Origin: Blakeslea trispora | Taxonomy: Eukaryota; Mucoromycota; Mucoromycetes; Mucorales; Choanephoraceae | Direction: 5' to 3' | Length of the DNA stretch: 64,000 nt | Assembly (NCBI GenBank): GCA_025331445.1 | Contig: JAIWNE010000003.1 | Location: 372,001-436,000 of the forward strand | Shown: positions 24,749 to 38,976 of the stretch, in pieces | Layout of the letters: the number at the start of each line of letters is the position of its first letter | How positions within the stretch are numbered: position 1 is the stretch's first letter | Notes under the pieces: model-generated | Database searches by the model: none | Told to the model about the DNA's origin: nothing | What the model saw: the letters and a program-made list of their open reading frames with translations, nothing else | Position numbers and translations under genes: made by a program

Positions 24749-27700
24749 TCACCATCCAAAAGAACCTCCACCACTACCTCCCATCTGCAGTACTTTCTTG
24801 CCTCGGAATTGTCCTTTAGATCTTGCCTTCTCTTCAGCAAAAGCTAAGGCAAAACAAGTTAGCATCTAAATTCATGTGATTCCTTATTTCTCTCAATACC
24901 TTGTCGAGCAGCAGCCTCTTCTCTCTCTTCATAGTTCAAGACGAGTTTCTTCAATTGTTGTTGTTCTTCCCTTTCTGCTTCTTGCTTGGTGCGAGTACTT
25001 ACAGCCAATACTGAATCAGAGGGTACTTGCATGATTTTAGTCTATGATACATGACATTAGTTGAATTACCTTAACAAATCATGCACATCATCAACTTACC
25101 TGTTGTCGATTGCCTTTCTTTGTCAAGAGTGTAAATGCCATCTTTCCTGTTTCGGGTCGATTGATATCTTGGGCCATTGTACGACGATCTAAAAAAGAAA
25201 TGATCTCATTCGTGTTACACAAGAGATACATAAGAGATCAAACAGGGAATGGTTTACCTTGTGAACCTCTCAGGTTCATAGGGATAGGTACATCCAACAT
25301 TGCAGTCTTCTTTTCAAATTTACGAGAGTCTATACTGTCGCTCATCATCTTGCTAAACTCACGCTCAAAGTCTTCTTCTTCTTCTCTTGATAGCTGCTGT
25401 TCCCGCTTGTTCTTCAGTACCACAATCTCTTCCTCTTCCTCATCTTCTTCTGGTCTACCCACAGTTGATCCGTCTGCATCCAATTCTCCTCCTTCTTTAT
25501 CATCATATTGTAGATCCATGCCATCGTCTTGTTGCCCTGCTACTCCTTCATCATCACTCACGGAGGAATCAGAAGCTTCACTCTCTTCAAAACCGTCTTC
25601 TGTCAAGGACTTTTCAGTTCCTTGAACCGATTTCAGTTGCTCAAGGAACATACGATCAACTGCCTCATTCGCTTCTTCATAAGTAGTCATAATGCTTAGC
25701 TGAGGACGAAGCATTTCAAGAGTGTCCGTGATCATAAAATCAACATCCATAGGTGGTTTGTTTTTACTTAATACATACATCTTTTTTTTTTCTTGATGTT
25801 AGTACCTAAAAAACCAGTCAAATTGTTTATTGCCTTACCTGGAAAAAGATCAAGAAATGATCCAACTTTTTCTTAGAAGATCCTCTGTCAAAACACATGC
25901 CACAGGTATCTAGTAATGTGCAGCATAATCGAATACGGAAAAAATCATTAGGTGCATCAATAGTACAAAATCGTTCTCTTGCAGGTCGACCAAATTCTAA
26001 AATAAAAAAAAAAAGTGTGTGTGAGGTTATTTTAGGTCTCGATCAATTTAAGGATAGCTCTAACCATGACCAAAAGTGACAATAGAATAAAGTGTATCAA
26101 AAATCAGAGGCGAGTCAATCATACGATAATTGTAAAGTTCGCCTAAATATTTGGCTACTGCAATACGTCTTTGGTTATGCTTAAAGATATTCTGTTCTAA
26201 TCCAATACGTATTTCTTCTACCACAGCATCCACAATATGAACACCAAAATCAGAATGATATCGATTCAGACCACTTGCTAGAATGGCCATCAAATGGATA
26301 TTGCCAAACTTGACTTTCCAAATTTTTTGAAAGATCTTTGTCATGATGCTCCGGATCTGAGGATCTTCCCAATGTAGCTTACGTAACTGCTTTAATACCT
26401 TATCCAGTGATTTCTTGCACAGATCTTCATGGATAAGCTTCCGAATATAGAGTTCCATAGGAGATCGTTCCTTGACTTGAATGGCTGGCTTATCGGGAGG
26501 ATTAGCTTGATAATAAGCATTCTCTACCATAAGCGCATAACGACTATCCAGATGCTGAACATTTTTCTTACGCATCACTGTCTCTAACATGCCTGCCATA
26601 CGTGCATTGGTTTCTGGAGATCTAAACAAAAAGCGACCACATGTTTCCAACAGGTTGCATACAATGTCAATGTTATGATTGGTGAAGTCGTCCAAGGCAA
26701 TTTTGAAGGAATGAAAGATAGTATGAGCAGGTGTGACTCGGAACTTGGTAAGTTCAGATAAGAATCGAATGTTCTTTATGCGCGACTCTAATAGATCGTG
26801 AGTCTTCTTTCGCTGCAGCCCCTTAAACTCGTACGTCAGGGCGGCTAAGGCCATCTCGCCAATATCAGGGAAATAGACATTAAGGATAGCAATCAAACGG
26901 GAATAGTAAGGAAGTAAATCTAAACGCTGGCGTTGAACGTTGAGCAGCGTCTTTACAAGCTTTTTGCGTGCATTCTTGTTGTTCATGTAACAGAAATCAA
27001 CAGCCACACTGTCAATCAGGTCACGGTTAGCGCAGGTAGGCAAACGAGCTAATAAACTATCTAGCTGAACACTTTGAGTCGAGGGCTTATTGCTTTCATC
27101 AGCTGTCGTTTCGTCTGCATTCTCAATTGCCTCATCTACCATATCTGCTGGATCCATAAGGTCATCTTCCTCTGTCATGGGTGTTGACATGGTATCATCC
27201 TTGTCTGCCTCCTCTACTCCTCCTCCTCCTTCTTCCTGACTTGTTTTCTCGCTCTCTTCTTCTCTTTCTTCATCTTCTACCTTCTTGGTCGATTGCTGAG
27301 AATCCAGAAAAACATCAGGCACCAAGATGCGAAGGTCAGGTAGATCTTCATAGAATTTGCGTGCATCATCATCTTCCCAGATACCATTGCTTGCATTTTC
27401 TTTACCATCTGCAAAAATGTTGGCTGTGCTGGTACTGACGATGGACTGCTTTGTGGTCGCTTCATCTACAGGAAGATCAGGCATGTCTTCGTCAAGGGCA
27501 TCTGAGAGTGTCTGCGTGTTGTTCAGGAGCTTTTCATAGGCTTTGGTTGCTTTCTCATGCTTCAATTTGTTTTCTTCAGAAAGTTCGCCGCGAGAGAACA
27601 AAATCTCATTATTGTGTCGATTCATCTTTTGGATCAATTTATGCATCTTTGTCAAGTGTACACAGACTGTCTTGTAATAGTGTCCAAACAGGTTAACTAA

Positions 27701-28686
27701 GAGTGCATGTGTATCTGCCGTGATAACAGACTCGCGATCCACGGTGGTGGTTTCTAATGCAGCCTCTTCATTGTGTTGCTCAGCAGCAGCCTGTTGTTTT
27801 CTAGGTACAATGTTGAGTACACTCTGTCCATAGTTCTTGAGAAATGAAGCGACAAGAGGCAAGTTCAGATGATGCTCTGTATCATTTGAGAGCATGTCCT
27901 TTAATATCTTATAGACAAATCCTCCTTGTTCAACTGGTTTTTGATTCTTTTTGTTGGATGAGCTTAATCCAGCTTGAGAATTGACTGGATCGCCGATCAA
28001 TCCTGCAACAGCGTCACGATGGGTTTCGACACCGCCCAGATTGACAGAGGATAATGTTGGAATACCATCTTCTACATAGCGCAATACGCCTACAAGCCAT
28101 AATTCGCACACAATGCGAAGGTAAATACGTTGGCGAACGATACGAGCTGTTTCTTCTTTTTCCCTTTGTTCAGGGCTAAGTGAAGCCAAGTATTGTTTTG
28201 TAGGCATCTGTAGAATTTTAGCGAGCTGATAAGTCAACAAAGGTGTAAATGTGTTGGGAAATCGTTGGTGAAGTGCTGAAATCACCTAATGATTTTTTTT
28301 TTGAAAGAGAGATTATTCATGGCTGTAAAGATGGATAGAGCAGACTGGATATGGGCTTACTTCTACACAGGCAGTGATATCCACATTGGATTTACATTTC
28401 GCCATGCCTTCCATAATACTGCTAACAATTTCCGAGATATATTTCTCAAGGTTGAGCTTGTTGATATCATTCAGCAACTGCGCTCGCATATCGACACCTA
28501 AAGACGTTTTACATTTTTTGATAAAAGCCGTGTTCTTTTTGATGTTGCTGTCCAGATTTTTTGGTGTTTCTGTATTCTAAAGTAAGTCATACTTTCTTAT
28601 CTTTCAATGAGAAGTCGTTTACCTCCTTTTCCTTTCTCCCAGACAAGCTTGTTGAGTCTTCGAAGTTCTTTTTTAGTGTCGTCCAT
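24749..28686 (-). CDS. NMD2: UPF2/NMD2 nonsense-mediated mRNA decay factor
   Basis: Eight exons: 28623-28686, 28361-28569, 26065-28285, 25839-25996, 25258-25780, 25100-25188, 24900-25041 and 24749-24843, with consistent phases and 1,166 residues. MIF4G domains are recognisable: the first with NLEKYISEIVSSIMEG and TPLLTYQLAKILQ, the second with LPTCANRDLIDSVAVDFC and LDLLPYYSRLIAIL, the third with FGNIHLMAILASGLNRYH and VVEEIRIGLEQNIFKHNQRR. The diagnostic stretch FRIRLCCTLLDTCGMCFD follows, ending in LDHFLIFFQ. A very acidic region and a conserved C-terminal UPF1-binding segment (DRRTMAQDINRPETGKMAF) come last. UPF2 bridges UPF1 and UPF3 in the cytoplasmic decay complex. The exon 2 acceptor at 28570-28571 is set by reading frame; a nearer AG would break it. 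Confidence 0.95.
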
Positions 28687-29202
28687 AGCTTAAAGAAGAA
28701 AAAAAAACAAGAAAAAAAAACCTGTGACTGAAAGTACAAACAAACAGACAATTCACTTACCGACATAATGTGTATTTATAGTAGTTTACTTGGTATTTTG
28801 CATAAAAAAATAGACATGGCTAGAACAAAAGGCTTATCTTGATAAAGAGAACTCGATACAGATAAATTTGAGACTAGACAGATTGAGCGAGTAAAGAGTA
28901 ATAATTGACAGGTTTTAATAACAATAGAATAATACTTTAATCTCGGGTCTGTCATAAAAGATAAGCTCAGTAACTGTTGCATGCATGAATGTAGCTTTCA
29001 AAAGATGCACAAAGAAACTATGTTTCATTCTGGTGACAATTTAATTTAGCAAATTCAATAGAATAGACAGTTCTCTTTCTCCTTTAAAACACACCTACAC
29101 ACCAGCTCTCGAGCTGGCTTTGAATACAGAGTAATTGTACACCCACCTTAAATTTCATTTTCGCTTTCTTTTTTGGGTTCTCCATCTCAACTTGTAGCCA
29201 CT
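28687..29202. promoter_or_regulatory. Shared divergent promoter region of UPF2 and AP-2 mu
   Basis: 516 bp lie between the UPF2 start (minus) and the AP-2 mu start (plus). No other gene fits, so both promoters must be here. A GTAAGTG donor-like site with an ATGTCG before it lies on the minus strand at 28766-28755. Splicing it to the nearest AG before the UPF2 start would be out of frame, so it is more likely a 5'-UTR intron or chance. Confidence 0.5.
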
Positions 29203-30841
29203 ATGATTAGCGCCTTCTTCATTTATAACCAGAAAGGCGAAGTACTTATTTCTCGCTTATACCGACACGACCTGAGGTAAGCTCCCGTGGATGAGAGTGT
29301 TCCGAACGACAAACTAAACAAGCTGTCTTGATCAAGACGTTCAGTAGCCGATATTTTTCGCATTCAAGTCATCTCTAATACAGATGTACGATCACCTATT
29401 GTCACACTTGGCTCAACTTCATTTTTCCATGTGCGTCATGAAAACCTTTACATTGTGGCAGTCACCAAATGGAATGCAAATGCAGCCCTTATATTCGAAT
29501 TTTGTTGTCGAGTGGTCAATATCGGACGCAGTTACTTTGGCAAATTCGATGAAGAAGCTGTCAAGAACAATTTCGTACTTATTTATGAGTTATTAGATGG
29601 TATGTGGCTCAATTGGATGATGAGCTTGAGGATTGTTCCTGTATTGATTCTATTGTTGAATTCTAGAAATCTTGGACTTTGGTTATCCACAAAATAGCGA
29701 GACAGATACTCTTAAAATGTACATCACTACTGAGGGCGTCAAGTCTGAAAGAGCAGTTGAAGATTCCAGCAGAATTACAATTCAGGCTACCGGTGCCATT
29801 TCATGGAGAAGAAACGATATTAAATACAGAAAGAATGAAGCGTTTATTGATGTGATTGAGAGCGTCAATCTGTTGATGAGTAACACAGGCACTATATTAA
29901 GAGCAGATGTAGCAGGGCAAATCTTGATGCGGGCCTATCTTTCCGGTACACCCGAGTGCAAATTTGGTTTGAATGACAAGTTATTGCTTGATAAAGATGC
30001 AGTCAACCGTACTACGTAAAGTGACATTTATCTGTTTTTTTTTCTGGCTTACAATAACACTAAACATTCTGTTCTAGTGCTCGTCGTACAAACGCAGTAG
30101 AAATTGATGATTGTCAATTCCATCAATGTGTTAAATTAGGCAAGTTTGATAGTGATCGAACAATTAGTTTTGTTCCCCCTGATGGTGAATTTGAATTGAT
30201 GAAGTAAGTGCTTCAGATAGAGACACATGCTTTTAAAGAACAGCAACCAATTGGGATATAGGTATCGAACAACCGAGAACGTCAACCTACCTTTCAAAGT
30301 CCATCCTGTTGTTACAGAGATTGGCAATACCCGCGTTGAATATAACATCAGTATTCGAGCCAATTTTTCACCTAAATTATATGCTAACAATGTGGTTCTG
30401 CGAATCCCTACACCCTTAAATTCGGCCAAGGTGGAAGTGAAAGTGGGTTCAGGTGGAAAAGCGAAATATGCTCCTTCTGAGAACTGTATCATTTGGAAGT
30501 AAGTTTGTTCATATACCTTTGAAGAACACGGCATTGACATCCAATAGGATTCCTCGATTCCAAGGCCAAGCAGAATATCACCTGAGTGGTGAAGCAGTCT
30601 TGAGTTCAATGACACATAAGCGCGTCTGGTCAAGACCGCCTATTTCTATGGACTTTCAAGTCCTTATGTTCACATCTTCAGGTCTTCTTGTCCGATTCTT
30701 AAAGGTGTTTGAAAAGAGTGGATATCAATCTGTCAAATGGGTGCGCTACATGACCAGAGCTGGTTCTTATCAAATCAGAGTAAGTTTCTTTTGAACTTCG
30801 TCAACACTACCTTCTTACTAAACTACTGTTCCTAGTTTTAA
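29203..30841 (+). CDS. APM4: AP-2 clathrin adaptor complex mu subunit
   Basis: Seven exons: 29203-29276, 29337-29599, 29667-30015, 30078-30203, 30262-30498, 30548-30779 and 30836-30841, giving 428 residues (animal AP2M1 is about 435). The N-terminal longin-like part starts [18 protein letters not shown] and includes [20 protein letters not shown]. The linker and C-terminal mu homology domain include [52 protein letters not shown] and IKWVRY-like [18 protein letters not shown]. The FIDV and ECKF patterns and overall length favour AP-2 over AP-1. Function: recognition of YxxPhi cargo signals and PIP2 at the plasma membrane. The last exon is only 6 nt (Phe plus stop). Confidence 0.94.
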
Positions 30842-31642
30842 TGTAATGTAGCTGGTTAATTATTATTATTAAAGAGTACTTATCATCTAGAAATAAACAA
30901 TGTTGATTCAAATACCTATTAAATCAGATGAATGGTTATCTTTCAGTTCTTGTATTACGGAAGTGTAAAAGAAGAAAGAAAACAGGAGAGTATTAGGGGC
31001 TATTTCTCTGTGTGTTTTGAATTGAGGCTACATTCTACCTGATTCCTGAGCAGAATGTGCTCAATGCTCTGTATTGCTTATTTTAGTCATTTCAAACCCA
31101 GAAGGGCGTCTCTTTTTTTTTTTATTCAGACCTGAGAAAGCAAATTAAAAAGGTCTTTCTACAGTTGTTCGCGAATTCGATAAGAAAGAAAGGTCGATCT
31201 TAAAAATCAATTAGCGGATAAAACAACAATCATTTCGTGAACAAAAAAAGAACCATTTACGAGATATCAAAGTTGGTCGTATAAGAAGACCAACTATTGA
31301 AACAAGCACAAATACCTATGAATTGCTGTATAGTTGTTTGGATGTTATAGTTAGCTTGCATGTTTTTGCTAATATATGAGCGTCAGTAAATCATCCTATT
31401 TTCTTCTTTTTCACTGCAGAATGACGACCAATAATTACTATGAATGATTAATAGCAAACTCTTCTCTTCTCGTGCTAATGATGAAAATGTATTCTTGTAT
31501 TTTCCAACAAAGAATCAAGGTGTTCATTGAGGTAGACTAGTCTTTACACAACAGTCAATATATCAATAATGTAGTCAATTTACTTTATAAAAACAAAGAA
31601 AAAAGACTCTTTTCCCACTTTTTCTTTTCTCTTATTAAAACA
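30842..31642. other. Intergenic between AP-2 mu and the LINE insertion
   Basis: Ordinary AT-rich DNA; no coding segment or repeat recognised apart from short homopolymers. The LINE target-site duplication starts at its right edge. Confidence 0.45.
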
Positions 31643-31656
31643 GGCTCTTGATCTTT
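31643..31656. repeat. LINE target-site duplication, left copy (14 bp)
   Basis: GGCTCTTGATCTTT, identical to 36818-36831. It abuts the A-rich 3' end of the minus-strand LINE. A perfect direct repeat exactly at both element edges is the signature of target-primed reverse transcription. Confidence 0.93.
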
Positions 31657-31755
31657 TTTTTTTTCTTTTTTTTGTGTAGAATTATTGTTTATTTAATAAT
31701 TGAAATAAAAGTCACACGTCAATAAGAGAGGTGTGCTTTGAGAGAAAGGAGAAAA

Positions 31756-34700
31756 TTAAGTAAGTTGATGTATCTTGGTGATAACCAGAGCTTCGGTGAA
31801 GGGGATGGCTTGGCGAACGAAGGCCCAATGAGCACACCATATGGCACGAGCGGTAGCTGCACACAAGTTGAGAAACGAAGCAGAAGGAACAAATGGAGGG
31901 ACAGTCATAGACCAGAGGGCAGAGATGATATGTGAAGGCTGGAAAGCCATATACGGAAACCTCGTCCGAAGTATCAGAGACCAGAGGTTCCACTTGACTG
32001 GACATGTAACTAGGAGATGGGAGCGACTCTCAAAAGAGACATTGCAGAACGAGCAAGAGGGAGAAACGTCCGCTATAAATTGGGCGATAGACGCATGACA
32101 ATGGAACTTGTCATAAACAATGCGATACCACATAGAGCGGCACTCAGGTGTCAGAGACAAAGACCAGAAAAGGTGCCAGTTGCGAGAGGTGAGAGGGGAG
32201 GCTACCGTTGTTAAGAGAGCATCTTGCAAGGAAACACGGAAAGAGCGATTCGAGGAATCCTCCCAAAACTCAGATTCGGACCATAATGCATCAAACGGTT
32301 GGACGTCTACAGGAGCAGCAGTCACCGGAGTCTCTAAGAAGGCAGCAAGTAGACGGGGATGGAGCGATACGCCAGGAGAGAGAAGCTCCCTTCTGAGCTT
32401 AGAACTAAGTCTAGGAAATTGGGGTTGGTCAGATGAATGCAATGGTCGGAAGCAGTTGCGTGAGTCGTCAATCGCAAAGAATTGCTTCATAAGTAAAGGA
32501 GCAGGTCTAGAAGATACTATCCAATGATCTTCGGGAAGATGCAAGAACAGATCAGCCAGAGGAAGCTCCAACAAAGTGGACAACGAACAATTATCCGGAA
32601 TTTTGGAAGCAGCTTTTGCTAAGTAATCATCAAGGAAGAAAAACAAGGCGTGAACAAAATGCCCGTAGTCCAAACAGCACGTTTTCCTCAGTCGAGGAAA
32701 GTAGAGGGACAGGACAGGAAAAGACGTGTGGGCGAAGAAGCGCCGGATGTGATCCATCAGATAGTGATGGATGAAAGAGTCTTGGGACTGTCTGAGAAGT
32801 GTTCGAAACCAGCGGACATAGAGCCCTCCCTGTTGAATCAAAGGATCGAGAAGACCCACACCACCGTCTCCGACTCCATGGCAGAGGAGATCATAGCGGA
32901 AAATGGGCTTGACACCTGAGTTGACAAAACGACCGATAATGCTGCGAAGCTGTTTAAAGAAAGACAAAGGAAAAGAAGTTACCCGAAGGACATGCCACAA
33001 GGAAGCCAAGAAAACAGAATTGATGATCGTGGCCCGCCCACGCAGAGACAGGTTCCTCCCTTTGTACCGGTCACACTTAGCCTGAAGGGATTCTATCAGA
33101 TTCAGTTCCACCAGCTTTCGCTGTGGCAGCGAACTGATGAGGGGAAAGCCTAGGTAGCGCAGAGCTTTTGGAGAGATCCTGTCATGCCAACTGTAGATGT
33201 CCGAAGATCTCAACAGGGACTGCCAGGAAGGGGACGGTTGACCACACAGCGACACTGCTTCAGTCTTGTGCATGTTAATCCTAGCGTTGGACACCTGACC
33301 GTATCTAGTAAGGTGCTGTTGCAGGAGACGGAAGTCATTTTCATCGGACAAGAAAACACATACATCATCAGCGTAAGCCAGGATTTTCAGAGGCTCCAAG
33401 GTATGTACAAGCATAGACCGATCATCCTGCTCAAAAGCAAAACCTTGGAAGGCCGTGTCTTGGAGGATGTGGCGAAGGAGAGGCTCCAGAGCAAAGTTGA
33501 ACAAAAGAGGAGACAAAGGATCCCCTTGTCTGAGGCCTCGACATTGATGCACAACATCGGTGAAAAAAACCATTGACGTTGACACGCACCCTGTTGCCAA
33601 AGAAGAGGTTCATCAGGCAGTTGACCAACGGCACAGGACAGTTCAGACGAAGAAGGGTCTCGCGAAGGTACAAAGGATGTACACGATCGTACGCCTTCTC
33701 TTGGTCTAGCAATAGAGCGATATCATCACGTTGAGTACGACGAGCATGTTCCATGACCATGTTGACTAGGATACCATTGGTGGCGATAAATCTGCCAGGC
33801 ATAAAACCGGTCTGAAGGGGAGTAATAACGGACGTAGCCACCTCTTTCATGCGAGCATTCAAAATACGAGTGAAGATCTTCCCATCACAATTGATAAGTG
33901 AAATGGGTCGCCAATTCTGAAGTAAAGTTAAATCTCCTTTCTTTGGTAGAAGACGAACCCGAATATCCCTCCAAGAGGCTGGAAATATACTATGCAATAA
34001 AGCATCATTATATACTCGGACGACCAAGCGCTGGAGAGGGGGGAAGCGGTACAGATGAAAGAGGAGGGCATAGCCAAAGCCATCCGATCCCGGACTGCTT
34101 TGCTTAGATACAGCTTTCGTTGTAACGGCAAGGATGTCCTCGATTGTAATCGGAGCCAGTAAAGATGCATGATCCTCCGAACTGATACGAGGGAGAGAGC
34201 CAATACCGTCTAGGTAGGTATCAAGCTGTGTGTCATCAACAGGGTCAGTCGTATACAGTTGCTGGTAGAAATGATGGGCAGACTGTAGCATCGAATCCTT
34301 GTCAGCGCGCGGCACCTCCGTTCCACTATCGCGAAAAGCGACTATTCTCTCGGTATTCTGTCGACTACGTACCAAGTTCTTTAAAAACCTAGCAGAAGTC
34401 TCACCGTGTTCTCTCCAGCGTTGTCCTGCTTTAAGAGCTAACCTTTCGACTAACTCTTGCTGAAGTTGGAAGATTTCCTGTTCCAAAGGTCGTAGAAACT
34501 GAATTCGATCCTCTAACGAGGGTTGAGACCGGAGAAAGCGATTGCGCATGGATTGCAGTTCACGCAACCGAGCCTTGTTGCTGTTAGCCCGTTTAACGCC
34601 AAAGCATTTAGTGACACGCTTGATTGCCCGCTTAAGATAGTCCCATTGATCCTGAGGAGTGGCACACTTACGTGTAGCCTCCTCCAAGACGGAAGGGATA

Positions 34701-35509
34701 ATTTCAATAAGGCGCGAATGATACTCTGGGAGTCGTAGAAGTCGCGGATTGGCACGCCATAATCCAGGCCCCGAAGGCGCAGTAGCCAAGGCTAGCTTAA
34801 CCGACAGGAGGGCATGGTCTGACCAGTGAGGTTTAAGTATATGTAGACCGGCATGCACTAACGCATTCCGAAAGGGATGACTAACAAAGATGTGATCTAT
34901 CGTAGACTCGATGTCCTTATTTCTGCGAAAAGTGGCAAGATTGTGGAGATCATAGGCCTGCAAAGCATTAAAGCAGTGTAGATCTAAAAAGGATACCCAA
35001 TCTAGCGAAGTAGCAGTACCAATATTTGGTCTGTGATAAGAATAATTAAAGTCTCCCATAACCAACAATCGATCAAAATCCAAGTCGAGGTCGGAAGATT
35101 GAAGCATTGCGGGTAAAGTGGAGAAAAAGGTGCGGCGGTCTATGGCAGAAGTAGCAGGCGCATAAATAACTAAAACATAAAAAGGCATAAAGAGATGATG
35201 TGGGGAGGTAATCCTAGAAAGGATCACCCGATCCAGGTGGGGGAGCAAGTCATCAGACAAATGGATTAAAGGATTAAAAGACACCAGTCCACAATGTGGA
35301 GTCCAAAGAGTCTGATGTGCTTGAAATTGTGCATTGATAAGTTTTTGATTAGAAGAAGACACATGGGTTTCTTGAAATGCCATGATGTCAAAATGTTGAG
35401 AGCGAAGAAAACGAATGTAATTAGATTGCTTTTTAGATTGTTGGACCTTCACTAAGCTGTTGCAATTCAGCGTAGCGAGGTTGAGTGACAGAAAAGAGCT
35501 ATCACTCAT
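31756..35509 (-). pseudogene. LINE ORF2: APE endonuclease and reverse transcriptase, one +1 frame break
   Basis: About 1,250 codons from the ATG at 35509 to the stop at 31756. The N-terminal APE endonuclease shows NLATLNCNSL, MAFQETH, VMGDFNYS, STIDHIFVS and WSDHALLSV, covering the catalytic Asn, Glu, Asp and His sets. The reverse transcriptase shows LPKKGDLTLLQNWRPISL, QTGFMPGRFI, LLLDQEKAYDRVHP, then GLRQGDPLSPLLFN and ILAYADDVCVFL. A zf-RVT-like C-terminus follows (CSFCNVSFESRSHLLVTCP). No RNase H domain is evident. The frame breaks inside T7 (plus strand A7 at 33563-33569), between the VNVNGF and DVVHQCRGLRQGD segments; downstream coding continues one base on. No other stop or shift was found. 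ORF2 starts on the last base of the ORF1 stop (TAATG). Confidence 0.92.
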
Positions 35510-36817
35510 TATTGTCTATTGGATGTAGGGGTGCCTCCACTAGGACCATTTGTCATAGCTAGAGGGGAAGAGGGTAATTCAGAATCCAATACGGGTGTAT
35601 CGAGATCATCCACATTCATTGCAACATCGGCATCCCATGACCATGAGCTTGCCGGATCCTGTGTAGGCACATCATCCAAAGGCTCCGTAGGTGAAGCGAC
35701 TGTTTCAGGGGAAGGTAATTTTTGTTGGGAGGCAGTAGAAATAGGCGAGGTGACAGGGACAGAAGGTTGAGAAGGAAGCTTAGATGATGAGAGTAACTTT
35801 GTATCAATCGGAACAGTGGTCTTTGAGGGGTGTCCATGTCTAGGACGTTTGCTGCCTAGTACAGGATTATCTTTCGGCCACTCAAAGTCGAAAGAGGTAG
35901 CTACAGGAGCCTTAGCTCGCGGTTTTTTCTGAGGTGCGTCCTTAGGACAACTGGCTGCCATATGCCCGGCAACACCACAGGTCCAACAGGTAAACTTTGT
36001 CTTTCTCTTCTCACAATCTGCAACCGAGTGCCCCTCAGCATGACAGTATTTGCAGTAGCGAGGCATTTGCTTCCAAACTGCATAAAAACTTGTATCATCC
36101 GACCCTGCCCAGGGGATAACGTGAGTCAAGGGGGAGAATTTAGCATTAGACTTCTGAACATTAAGAACAGCAAAACCATTGCACATGTAAGTCTTAGTCT
36201 CAGGTTCTAAAAGAATACCAACATCCAGAATATCCCCAAAAGGAGCCAAACTCTTTCTCAAACCTTCCAATAGTTTTTTTCTCATTGAAAAAAGGCAGAT
36301 TGGAGAGTCTAACACTAATAACCTCCATATCGGTGCCAAGTGCTCTGCAGGGAAGAACTACAGCACCGTCATTAAACTTAAGACCTGTCGTGAGGAATGA
36401 TTCCACAACTTCCACATCTGTCTCTTCAAAACTTATTTCTGCAAAACGCAAGTTACCAATTTGTAAGGGCAAGGCCCCCAAACGAGAAGGGTATTGCTCA
36501 GCGACAAGTTTGAGAAAGTCAACACAGTTTTCCTTTCTCCCCGTCATATCCACGAAGACGCTGTTAGATCCATGTCCAGGACGAAAAATGCTTGTTTTTA
36601 CTGTCTTAGTCGTTGAAGAGGCTGGACTATTGCTGGGGGAAGGTGACAATAGCGAATGTCGAACAGGACGAGCTTGTCTGGCCGCTACCTGAGACCAAGC
36701 GCGAGGATTCGAGGGTTTTGGAGTTGGTGCCTTATGGTTGGAGTGAGAGATGGGGACATCGGGTGTATGGTCTAAGCCACTCAACGGCCCAAAATTATTT
36801 TTATGTGAAAGAACCAT
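35509..36817 (-). pseudogene. LINE ORF1: RRM-like and CCHC zinc-knuckle nucleic-acid binding protein, one +1 frame break
   Basis: About 435 codons from the ATG at 36817 to the TAA at 35511-35509. The N-terminal part is Pro/Ser-rich. The middle has an RRM-like pattern (VRLSNLPFFNEKK, then APFGDILDVGILL and GFAVLNV). Two CCHC knuckles follow, CKYCHAEGHSVADC and CWTCGVAGHMAASC, then a Pro/Ser/Asp-rich tail. This is the usual ORF1 layout for RNA-binding LINE proteins forming the RNP. The frame breaks in A7 (plus-strand T7 at 36274-36280), within the RRM-like region; the two halves overlap in different frames. Removing one base in thought gives a continuous domain, so the lesion is a single extra nucleotide. 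Confidence 0.88.
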
Positions 36818-36831
36818 GGCTCTTGATCTTT
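36818..36831. repeat. LINE target-site duplication, right copy (14 bp)
   Basis: Identical to 31643-31656; directly abuts the ORF1 start codon of the LINE. Confidence 0.93.

Positions 36832-38976
<2,145 letters not shown>

Larger units (their letters stand above)
31657..36817 (-). mobile_element. Non-LTR (LINE) retrotransposon, nearly complete, two ORFs
   Basis: A 5.16-kb element in minus orientation with ORF1 (CCHC protein) and ORF2 (APE endonuclease plus reverse transcriptase). It has an A-rich 3' tail (about A8-G-A8 or longer, at 31657-31675) and a perfect 14-bp target-site duplication outside it. Coding capacity is preserved apart from one extra base in each ORF, so the insertion looks young. 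The ORF1 ATG is the first three bases of the element, meaning there is no 5' UTR in this copy; 5' truncation is possible. Overall GC is visibly higher than in the flanks. The plan is like the L1-like LINEs reported near centromeres in Mucor (Grem-LINE1), but I cannot test that relation. Confidence 0.93.

Noticed and set aside
28755..28766. Upstream ATGTCG plus GTAAGTG donor as a first coding exon of UPF2
   Set aside because: Joining it to the acceptor before 28686 puts the known N-terminus out of frame.
31738..35090. Plus-strand open frames across the LINE
   Set aside because: Shadows of ORF1/ORF2; the minus-strand frames carry all the APE, RT and CCHC motifs.
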